Source: Deltaproteobacteria bacterium
GTDB lineage: Bacteria > Myxococcota_A > UBA9042
Reading direction: 5' to 3'
Assembly: GCA_020632665.1 (NCBI GenBank)
Contig: JACKFC010000007.1
Span: forward strand, 89,613-153,612
DNA length: 64,000 nucleotides
The notes below the pieces were generated by a model. The model searched no databases. It saw only the letters and a program-made list of their open reading frames with translations, and was not told the DNA's origin. The position numbers were made by a program, and so were the translations under genes. Position 1 is the first letter of the stretch, and each line of letters begins with the position of its first letter. Positions 15,882 through 23,746 of this stretch are shown piece by piece.

Positions 15882-16445
15882 CTAGCCGAGGTCGGCGAGG
15901 CTGCCGAAGCGCAACGTGCCGTCGAACGGAGCGCCGTCGACGAGCACCTGCAGGGCGTCGCCGGTGCGGATCACCGTCATCGCCGCGCTCCGCCCCATCG
16001 CCTCGGCGACGTCGGAGACCAGCGCTCCCGGCAGCGTGAGCACCTCGATCTCGACGGCGCGGTGGACCCGAGCTTCACGCGCGAGCTCGCGTCGCAGGGC
16101 GTCGCGGCCGTCGTCCGGGCCCTTGTAGACCACGACGACCAGGTTCGGCACCGACTTGGAGCGGATGTGCAGCCGGCGCGCCGTGGGTGCGCCGACCTCG
16201 ATCCACTCCGCGACCTGGCCGAGGTCGTCGTGCCGCCACAGCGCCGGCTCTTCGGCGTCGGCGAGGTCCTTGGCGAAGCGCAGGCCCTCCTGCCAGCGCA
16301 AGGCGTAGGCGAGCAGCCGCGCGACGAGCCGTTCGGGCTCTTCCGAGGGGTGCAGCGCCAGACGCAGCTTCTCTTGCAGGTAGACGCCGCGATCGACGTC
16401 TGCAACGTCGAGCTCGATGCGGAAGATCGTCGCCGAGAGCGCCAC
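15882..16445 (-). CDS. yaeQ: YaeQ family protein
   Basis: 187-residue cytoplasmic protein of the YaeQ family, which has a PD-(D/E)XK nuclease-like fold and unclear function. The N-terminus MALSATIFRIELDVADVDRGVY, the segment HPSEEPERLVARLLAYAL and EPALWRHDDLGQVAEWIEVG match the family along its length. The GTG at 16445 begins one base after the stop of the preceding lipoprotein gene, so the two are cotranscribed. Standard length, nothing missing. Confidence 0.9.
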   Translation of the reverse strand: MALSATIFRIELDVADVDRGVYLQEKLRLALHPSEEPERLVARLLAYALRWQEGLRFAKDLADAEEPALWRHDDLGQVAEWIEVGAPTARRLHIRSKSVPNLVVVVYKGPDDGRDALRRELAREARVHRAVEIEVLTLPGALVSDVAEAMGRSAAMTVIRTGDALQVLVDGAPFDGTLRFGSLADLG

Positions 16446-16446
16446 C

Positions 16447-17328
16447 TCAGCGGCCTGCGCGGGCGTCTTCGGCCGCCTTCAGATCGGGCAACGCGACGGA
16501 GGCATCCAGGGCCACGGCCTGCTTGAAGCTCGGCAGCGTGTCGCGCGCCCGGCCGGCCTCGAGGGCGACCTCACCGCGGAGCCGCCACAGCGCTGCGGCC
16601 TGCTTCGCCGGCATCGACTTGGTCGACTGTCGGGTCCAAGTGATCAGCTCGTCGTGGGCCTCGGGCCAGCGGCGGGCCTCGCGCAGCGCGTCGACCAGGC
16701 TGGCGGTGTCGCCCATCTCGCGCGCCTCCTTAATCCGGGCGTCGCGGCGGCGCCATTCGAAGGCGGAGAAGCGGATCTTCTCGGTGCCGACCGCAAGCTC
16801 CAGCGGGTACCAGCGCGCGGCCGTGATCAGCCACTCGGAGCGATCGCGCCAGAGGCTGTACTCCTCACGCTGCAGCACCGTCCCAGATGGCCGCATAATC
16901 CGAAGATCAGCGATCAATTTGGCGCGGTTCTGCTGCACCTGGACGTCGACGAAGGGGATCATCAAGACCGTGCCGGTCTCGCGCGCACGGTGCATCTCCT
17001 GGATCCAGCGGTCGAGGAGCTGGTCGTAGCCGAAGACGACATCGTGCGGATCGGGCTCGTGGCTGCGGGCGTAGACGATCTCGGCGTTCGACGCGAACGG
17101 ACGCAACGCCGGGCCGAGGTGGTGAAAGACCAAGCCAGAGCGACGCGCCGAGAGCACCGCGCGCATGACCTCACGCTCCGCCTTGGCATAGCCCTCGCGC
17201 GGCGCACGCACCGCCTCGATCGGACCGCACGCGGCAGCGCCGAAGAGCGCGCCTCCCGCCACCGTCGCCAACCGGCCGAGCGCGGCTCGCCGGCTGCACT
17301 CCACTTCCGTCGCTGCTCGCGCTGTCAT
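16447..17328 (-). CDS. Exported lipoprotein of unknown function
   Basis: 293 residues. The N-terminus has SRRAALGRLATVAGGALFGAAAC, with twin arginines and a lipobox-like AAAC, so Tat-dependent export and lipidation are plausible. A central part (VDVQVQQNRAKLIADLRI, REEYSLWRDRSEWLITAARWYPL) looks like a small beta-rich domain. The C-terminal third (SLVDALREARRWPEAHDELI, AALWRLRGEVALEAGRA, FKQAVALDASVALPDL) looks like two or three tetratricopeptide-type helical pairs. I do not recognise the family. The ATG at 17328 has AGGAG five bases upstream. It is followed directly by yaeQ and is transcribed away from the phospho-sugar mutase gene. Confidence 0.75.
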   Translation of the reverse strand: MTARAATEVECSRRAALGRLATVAGGALFGAAACGPIEAVRAPREGYAKAEREVMRAVLSARRSGLVFHHLGPALRPFASNAEIVYARSHEPDPHDVVFGYDQLLDRWIQEMHRARETGTVLMIPFVDVQVQQNRAKLIADLRIMRPSGTVLQREEYSLWRDRSEWLITAARWYPLELAVGTEKIRFSAFEWRRRDARIKEAREMGDTASLVDALREARRWPEAHDELITWTRQSTKSMPAKQAAALWRLRGEVALEAGRARDTLPSFKQAVALDASVALPDLKAAEDARAGR

Positions 17329-17449
17329 TCCCACTCCTGCTCGAGCCCCGACGAGCGTTCTTCAAGGTTCTTCACGATAGCGCAGATCGGTGCGGGATGA
17401 TACATGCGCGGCCATGCGGGAGCCCCGACCGCCCCGCTCCAGGAGCCCC

Positions 17450-19267
17450 ATGTCGACCGCTCGCAAGCCCGCCGATTCCCGCTCGATCGCCAACGCAAAG
17501 ATCTATCTGCAACAGGAGCCGGACGCGGAATTCCGCGATCAGCTGCAGCACCTGCTCGATCGCGTCGGCCAGGGCGACCTCGACGCCGGCACCGAGCTCG
17601 ATGATCGATTCGCCGGCACCCTCGCCTTCGGCACCGCCGGCCTGCGCGGCGCGATCGGCCCGGGCAGCAACCGGATGAACCGCGTCGTCGTCGCGCGGGC
17701 GAGCTGGGGCCTGGGCGCGATGTTGCTCGAGCAGGGCCTCGGCCGGCCGGCCAGCGACGGCGTCGTGATCGGCTTCGACGGGCGCCGCAGCAGCCGCCGC
17801 TTCGCCGAAGACACCGCCGCCATCCTCGCGGGGCACGGCATCCCGTGCTGGATCTTCGACACCGTGGCGCCGACGCCGCTCTGCGCCTTCGCGGTGCGTC
17901 ACCTCGGCGCCGCGGCGGCCGTCATGGTCACGGCGAGCCACAACCCGCCGGCAGACAACGGCTACAAGGTCTACCAAGCGAGCGGTGGCCAGATCGTGCC
18001 GCCACAAGACGGTCAGATCGCTGCGCACATCGCCAAGGCGCCGGCCTACGCCGAGATGCGCCGGCTGACGCCCTTCGAGGCGGCGCAGGTCGGGCTGCGC
18101 CGCGCCGTCCCACCGGAAGTGCGGGATGCCTGGCACGCCGCGATGCGCCGCGTCTCGCTGCACCCCGGCGCCGCAGCGGACGCGCCACTCTCGATCGTCT
18201 ACACCGCGATGCACGGCGTCGGACACCGCGACGTGGTGTTGGCGCTGCGCAACGCCGGCTTCGAGGGCGTCGCCGTGGTCCCCGAGCAGGCCGACCCGGA
18301 TGGCGCCTTCCCGACGGTGGCCTTCCCGAACCCCGAGGAGCCGGGTGCGATGGACCGCGCGCTGGCGATGGCGGCCGAAGTCGGCGCCGATCTGGTCGTC
18401 GCCAACGACCCCGACGCCGACCGCCTCGCCGTCGCCGTGCCGCTGCCCGAGGGCGGCTACCGGATGCTCAGCGGCAACGAGGTTGGCTGGCTCCTCGGCG
18501 CCGACGCGCTGCGCCACGACCCGCCGGCCGGCTGGGGCGAAGGTCCTGATCGCAAGCTGGTCGTGACCACCATCGTCAGCTCGACCATGCTCGGCCGGAT
18601 GGCCGAGGCGATGGGCGCCGACTACGCCGAGGTCCTCACCGGCTTCAAATGGCTGGCCAAGGCTGGCGACGACGCGCTGGCGGCAGGGACCAGCCGCTTC
18701 GTCTTCGGCTACGAAGAGGCGCTCGGCTACGAATGCGGCGGCCTGTGCCGCGACAAGGACGGCGTCCACGCGACGGTTCGCTTCTGCGAGCTGGCGGCGT
18801 CGCTGAAGGCACAGGGGCAGACGATCCTCGGCGCGCTGGACCAACTCGCGCTCGAGCACGGCCTCTCGGTCGGCGCGCAATGGTCGCATCGGCTGCCCGG
18901 CCAGGATGGCTTGGCCCAGATCGCGACGCTGATGGCGACGCTGCGCGCCGATCCGCCGACGGCGCTGGCCGGATTGCCGGTGACCCTGCGCCGCGACCTG
19001 AAGTCCGACGCCGTCTGGAGCGCAGACGGCAAGGCCAAGCCGCTGGGCATGCCGCCGAGCAACGTGCTGGTCTACAAGGACGCCGACGGCACCCGCCTGA
19101 TCGTGCGGCCTTCGGGCACCGAGCCGAAGATCAAGTTCTACCTCGAGGCGGTCGGGCGGCCTCGCGACGTCGGCGCCATTGCGGCGGTCCGGGCCGAGCG
19201 GCAAGAGCGGCTCGCCGCCATCCGCGCCGACCTCGAGGCCCGCCTCGGCCTGCAGTCGGAAGGATGA
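17450..19267 (+). CDS. Phospho-sugar mutase (phosphoglucomutase/phosphomannomutase family)
   Basis: 605-residue alpha-D-phosphohexomutase, longer than the usual 450-residue bacterial PMM and of the length of PgcA-type phosphoglucomutase/phosphopentomutase. The phosphoserine loop is TASHNPPADNGYKVY with Ser163, the metal loop is DPDADR (Asp320, Asp322, Asp324), the sugar loop includes GYEEALGYECG, and the phosphate loop is RPSGTEPKIKFY. It interconverts hexose 1- and 6-phosphates in the cytoplasm. The ATG at 17450 has AGGAG four bases upstream; the longer frame from 17390 has no support. Its stop overlaps the next ATG as ATGA. Confidence 0.92.
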   Translation: MSTARKPADSRSIANAKIYLQQEPDAEFRDQLQHLLDRVGQGDLDAGTELDDRFAGTLAFGTAGLRGAIGPGSNRMNRVVVARASWGLGAMLLEQGLGRPASDGVVIGFDGRRSSRRFAEDTAAILAGHGIPCWIFDTVAPTPLCAFAVRHLGAAAAVMVTASHNPPADNGYKVYQASGGQIVPPQDGQIAAHIAKAPAYAEMRRLTPFEAAQVGLRRAVPPEVRDAWHAAMRRVSLHPGAAADAPLSIVYTAMHGVGHRDVVLALRNAGFEGVAVVPEQADPDGAFPTVAFPNPEEPGAMDRALAMAAEVGADLVVANDPDADRLAVAVPLPEGGYRMLSGNEVGWLLGADALRHDPPAGWGEGPDRKLVVTTIVSSTMLGRMAEAMGADYAEVLTGFKWLAKAGDDALAAGTSRFVFGYEEALGYECGGLCRDKDGVHATVRFCELAASLKAQGQTILGALDQLALEHGLSVGAQWSHRLPGQDGLAQIATLMATLRADPPTALAGLPVTLRRDLKSDAVWSADGKAKPLGMPPSNVLVYKDADGTRLIVRPSGTEPKIKFYLEAVGRPRDVGAIAAVRAERQERLAAIRADLEARLGLQSEG

Positions 19268-19803
19268 GAGGCCCGCAGGGCCCCGCCCCGACGACCTGGG
19301 TCGATCCGCCGCCAGTTCCGCGCCAGACCGGGCTCTTGGCGCTGCGCCACCTCGACGTCAGCGCCTTCTTCTTCATCGTCTTCGGCACGCTCTTCGGCGG
19401 GCTCGGCGGCGGGCTCGGCTTGCTCTTTCTCGCCATCGGCCTCTACGCCGGACCGCTGATGATGGCGGCGATCGGCGGCTTCTTCTTCCTGATCTTCGGC
19501 GGAATCGGCGGCGGCTTCGGCTTCTACGGCGCCTCGCGCATGCGTCGCCTGGCTGCCATCGTGCGCGAGGGTGAGGTCGTCGCCGGCCGGATCGAGCGCG
19601 TCGAAGTCGACCGCAGCGTGCGACAGAACGGCCGCTCGCCGGTCGTCGTCCACTACAGCTTCACCTGGCGCGGCGCGACCATCGACGGCAACACCACCTG
19701 CTGGAAGATGTCGCTGCTGCGGGCCCCTCCCGGTGCGCCGCTGGCCGTGCTCGTCGACCAGAGCGACCCGCAGCGAAACCTCGCGTGGCTGCCGGCGCGT
19801 TGA
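19264..19803 (+). CDS. Small membrane protein, DUF3592-like
   Basis: 179 residues. Two or three glycine-rich transmembrane segments lie at about residues 30-85 (FFFIVFGTLFGGLGGGLGLLFLAIGLY and a second similar run), followed by a soluble domain RIERVEVDRSVRQNGRSPVVVHYSFTWRG and VLVDQSDPQRNLAWL. A membrane part followed by a beta domain ending in a value-Asp-x-x-Asp-Pro-x-x-Asn pattern is what DUF3592-type proteins show. Function unknown. The start overlaps the mutase stop by four bases, so the two are translationally coupled, although no functional link is known. Confidence 0.75.
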   Translation: MRGPQGPAPTTWVDPPPVPRQTGLLALRHLDVSAFFFIVFGTLFGGLGGGLGLLFLAIGLYAGPLMMAAIGGFFFLIFGGIGGGFGFYGASRMRRLAAIVREGEVVAGRIERVEVDRSVRQNGRSPVVVHYSFTWRGATIDGNTTCWKMSLLRAPPGAPLAVLVDQSDPQRNLAWLPAR

Positions 19804-19897
19804 CCGTTCCGGCTTGCCGTCCCGCCCCCGCCACGGCACGCTCCCTGCCGCGGATTCACCCCGCATCCCGGCAGGCGCGTAGGCGCCCGGAGGTCGC

Positions 19898-20311
19898 ATG
19901 AGCATCGAAGAGACCCGCGAATTCGCGGCCATCCAGACCGACGCCGCGCCGCGCGCGATCGGCCCCTATTCGCAGGCCTTCTCGGTCTCGCAGGGCCGCA
20001 TGGTCTTCGTCAGCGGCCAGATCGGCATCGACCCGGCGACGGCGAAGATGGTCCGCGGCGGTGTGCCGGAGCAGGCCAAGCAGGTGATGCACAACCTCCG
20101 CGCGGTGCTCGAAGCCGCCGGCGGCACCCTGCGCGATATCGTGCGGACCACGATCTACCTGAAGAACCTCGAAGACTTCGCGACCGTCAACGCGGTCTAC
20201 GCCAGCTACCTCGAGGCCCCCTACCCGGCTCGCGCGACGATCGAGGTCGCGCGCCTGCCGATGGACGCGCTGGTCGAGATCGACGCCATCGCCGTCGTCG
20301 GCGACCAGTAG
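19898..20311 (+). CDS. ridA: RidA family enamine/imine deaminase
   Basis: 137-residue RidA/YjgF/UK114 protein that hydrolyses reactive enamine and imine intermediates to ammonia and a keto acid in the cytoplasm. Family residues are visible in IGPYSQAFSV, VFVSGQIGIDP, AAGGTLRDIVRTTIYL, and the carboxylate-binding Arg in YPARATIEVARLP with the following Glu in LVEIDAIAV. GGAGG lies six bases before the ATG. Full length. It stands alone between the membrane protein gene and folE. Confidence 0.92.
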   Translation: MSIEETREFAAIQTDAAPRAIGPYSQAFSVSQGRMVFVSGQIGIDPATAKMVRGGVPEQAKQVMHNLRAVLEAAGGTLRDIVRTTIYLKNLEDFATVNAVYASYLEAPYPARATIEVARLPMDALVEIDAIAVVGDQ

Positions 20312-20394
20312 CGGCACACCCGCTCGCCGCGGGCCGCATCTGTCGCGTTCGCGCTCGACGCCAATTCGTCAGGGCCTGCTCACGGAGCCTCATC

Positions 20395-20946
20395 ATGCAA
20401 GACAAGATCCGCGCCATCCTCCGCGACATCGGCGAGAACCCGGACCGCGAAGGCCTGATCAAGACCCCCGAGCGGGTCGCCAAGGCCCTGAAGTTCATGA
20501 CCAAGGGCTATGACGAAGACCCCTTGGCGATCCTGCGCTCGGCCCTGTTCACGGTCGACAACCAGGAGATCGTCCTGGTCCGCGACATCGACTTCGCCAG
20601 CATGTGCGAGCACCACATGCTGCCGTTCATGGGCAAGGCGCACGTCGCCTATATCCCCAACGGCAAGGTCGTCGGCCTCTCCAAGTTGGCCCGCGTGGTC
20701 GAGACCTTCGCCCGCCGCCTGCAGGTGCAGGAGCGCCTGACCACGCAGGTCGCCGAGGCGCTGCAAGAGGCGCTGAACCCGGTCGGCGTCGCCGTCGTGA
20801 TGGAAGCGACCCATCTCTGCATGGTCGTGCGCGGCGTGCAGAAGCCGAACGCGATCACCGTGACCAGCGCGATGCTCGGTGAGTTCCGCGACAACCCGAT
20901 GACGCGGGCCGAGCTGATGCAGCTCGTCCACTCCGCCAAGCACTGA
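20395..20946 (+). CDS. folE: GTP cyclohydrolase I
   Basis: 183-residue GTP cyclohydrolase I, which opens GTP to 7,8-dihydroneopterin triphosphate, the first step of folate, biopterin and queuosine synthesis. Zinc ligands are the Cys and His of CEHHMLPF and the Cys of HLCMVVRG; GRxxVVGLSKLARVVETFARRLQVQERLT is the substrate-binding helix. N-terminal regulatory extension is absent, as in most bacterial enzymes. The gene lies 20 bases upstream of mnmE and may be cotranscribed with it. Confidence 0.95.
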   Translation: MQDKIRAILRDIGENPDREGLIKTPERVAKALKFMTKGYDEDPLAILRSALFTVDNQEIVLVRDIDFASMCEHHMLPFMGKAHVAYIPNGKVVGLSKLARVVETFARRLQVQERLTTQVAEALQEALNPVGVAVVMEATHLCMVVRGVQKPNAITVTSAMLGEFRDNPMTRAELMQLVHSAKH

Positions 20947-20966
20947 GCCCAGCACCGAGCGCAGCC

Positions 20967-22343
20967 GTGTCCGAGCCCGGCCAGACGATCTTCGCCCCGG
21001 CGACCGGCCCCGGCGGCGCCATCGCGGTGCTGCGCATCTCGGGCCCCGATGCGCTCGCGGCGGCGGCGCAGCTCTGCGGCATCGCGCCCGAGGGCCTACG
21101 CCACGGGGTGCTGCGGCCACGGCTGCTGCGCGACGCGAGCGGCCAACCGCTCGACGAGGCCATGGTCGTCGGCCTGCACGCGCCGCGGACCTATACCGGC
21201 GAGCCGATGGCGGAGCTGCACCTGCACGGCGCGCCGGCGGTGGTGCAAGCCGTCTCGGACGCGCTGCGCCGGCTCGGCCTGCGCCCCGCCGGGCCGGGCG
21301 AGTTCACCCGCCGCGCCTACCTCAACGGCAAGCGGACGCTGCTGCAGGCCGAAGCGATCGCCGATCTGGTCTCGGCACGCTCCGAAGCGGCGCGAAAGGC
21401 CGCCCTCGCCGGGGTCGACGGCCGATTGCAGCGCGCGATCGACGCCCTGCGCGCGCCATTGGTCGAGCAACTGGCCGAGGTCGAGGCACGCCTGGACTTC
21501 GGCCTCGAAGACGACGTCGACACCCTCGACCGCGACGCGACGGCTGCGACCGCGCGCGAAGCGGCCGTCGCCATCGACCGCCTCGCCGCCACCGCCGAGG
21601 CCGCCCGGCTGCGCTTCGGCGGCGCCCGCGTCGTGCTGCACGGGCCGACCAACGCCGGCAAGTCGACCCTGCTCAACGCGCTCTGCGGCGCCGACCGCGC
21701 GCTGGTGCACGACAGCCCGGGCACCACGCGGGACGTGGTCGAGGCGCCGCTCTCGATCGGCGGCATCGCCGTCACCCTGGTCGACACCGCCGGCGTGCGC
21801 GACGTCGACGCCGCCGGCTCGGACGCGCTCGCCATCGAAGCCGCCGGCATCGCCCGCGCCCGGGCCGAATTGGCCGCTGCGGACGTCGTGCTCTGGCTCC
21901 GCGACGCCGCCGATCCGGACCCGGCGGCAGCCAACCGCCCGCCGCCGGAGCTGCCGCAGCACGCCACCCTGTTGCGCATCTGGTCGCGCGCCGACCGGGC
22001 GCCGACGCGCGTCCCGCCGGACGATATCGAGCTCCGGCTCGCCGCCTCGGACCCAGCCAGCGTCGACGCGGTCCACGCGGCGATCGCGGCGGCGCTGGCG
22101 CACAAGGTCGGGGACGACGCGCCGGGTGGCCTCGCGCTGCTGCGGGCCCGCCACGCCGACGCGCTGCACCGCGCCGCCGACGCCGCCCGCCGCGCTGCCG
22201 ACGCCGCCCAGGCGCCGCTGCCGCTCGAATACGTCGCCGCCGACCTGCGTGACGCCGCCCTGGCGCTCGAGGAGTTGATCGGCCGAGTCGCGCCGGACGA
22301 TGTGCTCGACGTCGTCTTCTCCCGCTTCTGCATCGGCAAGTGA
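20967..22343 (+). CDS. mnmE: tRNA uridine-5-carboxymethylaminomethyl modification GTPase MnmE
   Basis: 458-residue MnmE (TrmE). With MnmG it installs the carboxymethylaminomethyl group at wobble U34 of tRNAs. The N-terminal folate-binding domain starts IFAPATGPGGAIAVLRISGP. The GTPase domain has G1 GPTNAGKST and G3 DTAG. The C-terminus ends FCIGK, whose Cys is the conserved one of the family. The G4 motif that should read NKxD appears as SRAD (in RIWSRADR), an unusual substitution in the guanine-specificity loop. The GTG start at 20967 fits the family start; an ATG is not available. Confidence 0.95.
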   Translation: MSEPGQTIFAPATGPGGAIAVLRISGPDALAAAAQLCGIAPEGLRHGVLRPRLLRDASGQPLDEAMVVGLHAPRTYTGEPMAELHLHGAPAVVQAVSDALRRLGLRPAGPGEFTRRAYLNGKRTLLQAEAIADLVSARSEAARKAALAGVDGRLQRAIDALRAPLVEQLAEVEARLDFGLEDDVDTLDRDATAATAREAAVAIDRLAATAEAARLRFGGARVVLHGPTNAGKSTLLNALCGADRALVHDSPGTTRDVVEAPLSIGGIAVTLVDTAGVRDVDAAGSDALAIEAAGIARARAELAAADVVLWLRDAADPDPAAANRPPPELPQHATLLRIWSRADRAPTRVPPDDIELRLAASDPASVDAVHAAIAAALAHKVGDDAPGGLALLRARHADALHRAADAARRAADAAQAPLPLEYVAADLRDAALALEELIGRVAPDDVLDVVFSRFCIGK

Positions 22344-22401
22344 GCGTGCTACACCGCTGGCTCCGTGGCTGGCCGGCCGCCCGCCTACCCAGGAGGCTCC
22401 G

Positions 22402-23304
22402 ATGACGAGCGACAACCCGTTCCGCACAGGTGTCTGGCACCTGTGCGAGGGCTTCGAACACCCCGATCTCACGTACCATCGCCACAACGAGCTCGGCGTC
22501 GTGCGGATCGCGTTCAACCGCCCCGAGGTCCGAAACGCCTTCCGCCCGGCGACGGTCGACGCGCTCTACCGCGCCCTCGACCACGCCCGCTGTAGCCCCG
22601 ACGTCGGCGTCGTCCTGCTCACCGGCAACGGCCCGTCGCCGAAGGACGGCGGCTGGGCCTTCTGCAGCGGCGGCGATCAGCGCATCCGCGGCAAGGACGG
22701 CTACAAATACGCCGAGGGCGAGACGGCCGCCGGCGTCGACCCGGCGAGCCTCGGTCGGCTGCACATCCTCGAGTGCCAGCGGCTGATCCGCTTCATGCCG
22801 AAGGTCGTGATCTGCCTGGTCAACGGCTGGGCGGCGGGCGGCGGTCACAGCCTGCACGTCGTCAGCGACATGACGCTGGCGAGCCGTGAACACGGCCTCT
22901 TCAAGCAGACCGACGCCGACGTCGCCAGCTACGACGCAGGCTACGGCTCGGCCTACCTGGCCCGCATGGTCGGGCAGAAAAAAGCCCGCGAGATCTTCTT
23001 CCTCGGCGAGACCTATACCGCCGAGGAGGCCGCGGCGATGGGGGCTGTCAACAAGGTCGTGCCGCACGCCGAGCTCGAAGACGAAGCGCTGCGCTGGGCG
23101 AAGATCATCCTCGGCAAGAGCCCGACCGCGATCCGCATGCTGAAATACGCCATGAACCTGCCGGACGACGGCTTGGTCGGGCAGCAGCTCTTCGCCGGCG
23201 AGGCGACGCGCCTGGGCTACGGGACCGCCGAAGCGCAAGAGGGACGCGACGCCTTCCTGCAGCGCCGCCCGCCAGATTGGTCGCCCTTCCCGTGGCATTA
23301 TTGA
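22402..23304 (+). CDS. menB: 1,4-dihydroxy-2-naphthoyl-CoA synthase
   Basis: 300-residue crotonase-fold MenB, which closes the second ring of the naphthoquinone in menaquinone synthesis. Family signatures: WAFCSGGDQRIRGKDGY, VVICLVNGWAAGGGHSLHVV (oxyanion-hole glycines), FKQTDADVASYDAGYGSAYLA, and the C-terminus PPDWSPFPWHY. AGGAGG lies five bases before the ATG. The first codons (residues 8-16, RTGVWHLCE) are encoded by copy 6 of the palindromic element. As I recall the Mycobacterium homologue, this stretch has the same length and the Trp is conserved, so the element does not lengthen the protein. No other menaquinone genes are in the window. Confidence 0.93.
   Translation: MTSDNPFRTGVWHLCEGFEHPDLTYHRHNELGVVRIAFNRPEVRNAFRPATVDALYRALDHARCSPDVGVVLLTGNGPSPKDGGWAFCSGGDQRIRGKDGYKYAEGETAAGVDPASLGRLHILECQRLIRFMPKVVICLVNGWAAGGGHSLHVVSDMTLASREHGLFKQTDADVASYDAGYGSAYLARMVGQKKAREIFFLGETYTAEEAAAMGAVNKVVPHAELEDEALRWAKIILGKSPTAIRMLKYAMNLPDDGLVGQQLFAGEATRLGYGTAEAQEGRDAFLQRRPPDWSPFPWHY
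22423..22447. repeat. Palindromic element copy 6, inside menB
   Basis: CGCACAG, GTGTC-T-GGCAC, CTGTGCG. This copy has the best-matched outer arms but a diverged centre. It overlaps codons 8-16 of menB and is translated in frame. Confidence 0.75.
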
Positions 23305-23350
23305 GCGCGACGGCTACACTGCCGAAACGATCCCGAAGGAGGCCCCACCG

Positions 23351-23746
23351 ATGCCGACCCTCGTCCCCACCCCGACCCGCGTCGCCGCCGTCGGCTCGCC
23401 GCCGAAGAGCATCGACGAGATCGTCGGCCGGGTGAACACCGGCGACGACGCCATCTCCGTCGCGATGATGCGCAGCCCGCCCGGCTGGAACGAGCCGGGC
23501 CAGCGCCCGGAATTTCGCGAGATCACCCTGGTCCTCGCCGGTGCGCTGAACGTCGAGCACGAGCGCGCCGACGGCGATCCCGACGGCCCTGGCCGGGTGA
23601 CCCTGGTCGTCCCCGCGGGGCAGGCCGTGATCACCGAGCCCGGCGAATGGATCCGCTACAGCACCCCGGAAGGCGCCGAATATATCGCGATCTGCACCCC
23701 GGCCTTCTCGCCGTCGACGGTGCATCGCGACGACGACACGCCGTGA
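23351..23746 (+). CDS. Cupin-fold protein lacking metal ligands
   Basis: 131-residue single-domain cupin. Motif 1 is GQRPEFREITLVLAGAL, where the two usual histidines are replaced although the Glu remains, and motif 2 is PAGQAVITEPGEWIRYSTPEGAEY, again without His. It therefore probably does not bind a metal and may bind a small molecule or act as a regulator. AAGGAGG stands just upstream of the ATG at 23351. Its stop overlaps the GTG of the next gene as GTGA, which links it to the exported dikinase-like protein. Confidence 0.8.
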   Translation: MPTLVPTPTRVAAVGSPPKSIDEIVGRVNTGDDAISVAMMRSPPGWNEPGQRPEFREITLVLAGALNVEHERADGDPDGPGRVTLVVPAGQAVITEPGEWIRYSTPEGAEYIAICTPAFSPSTVHRDDDTP

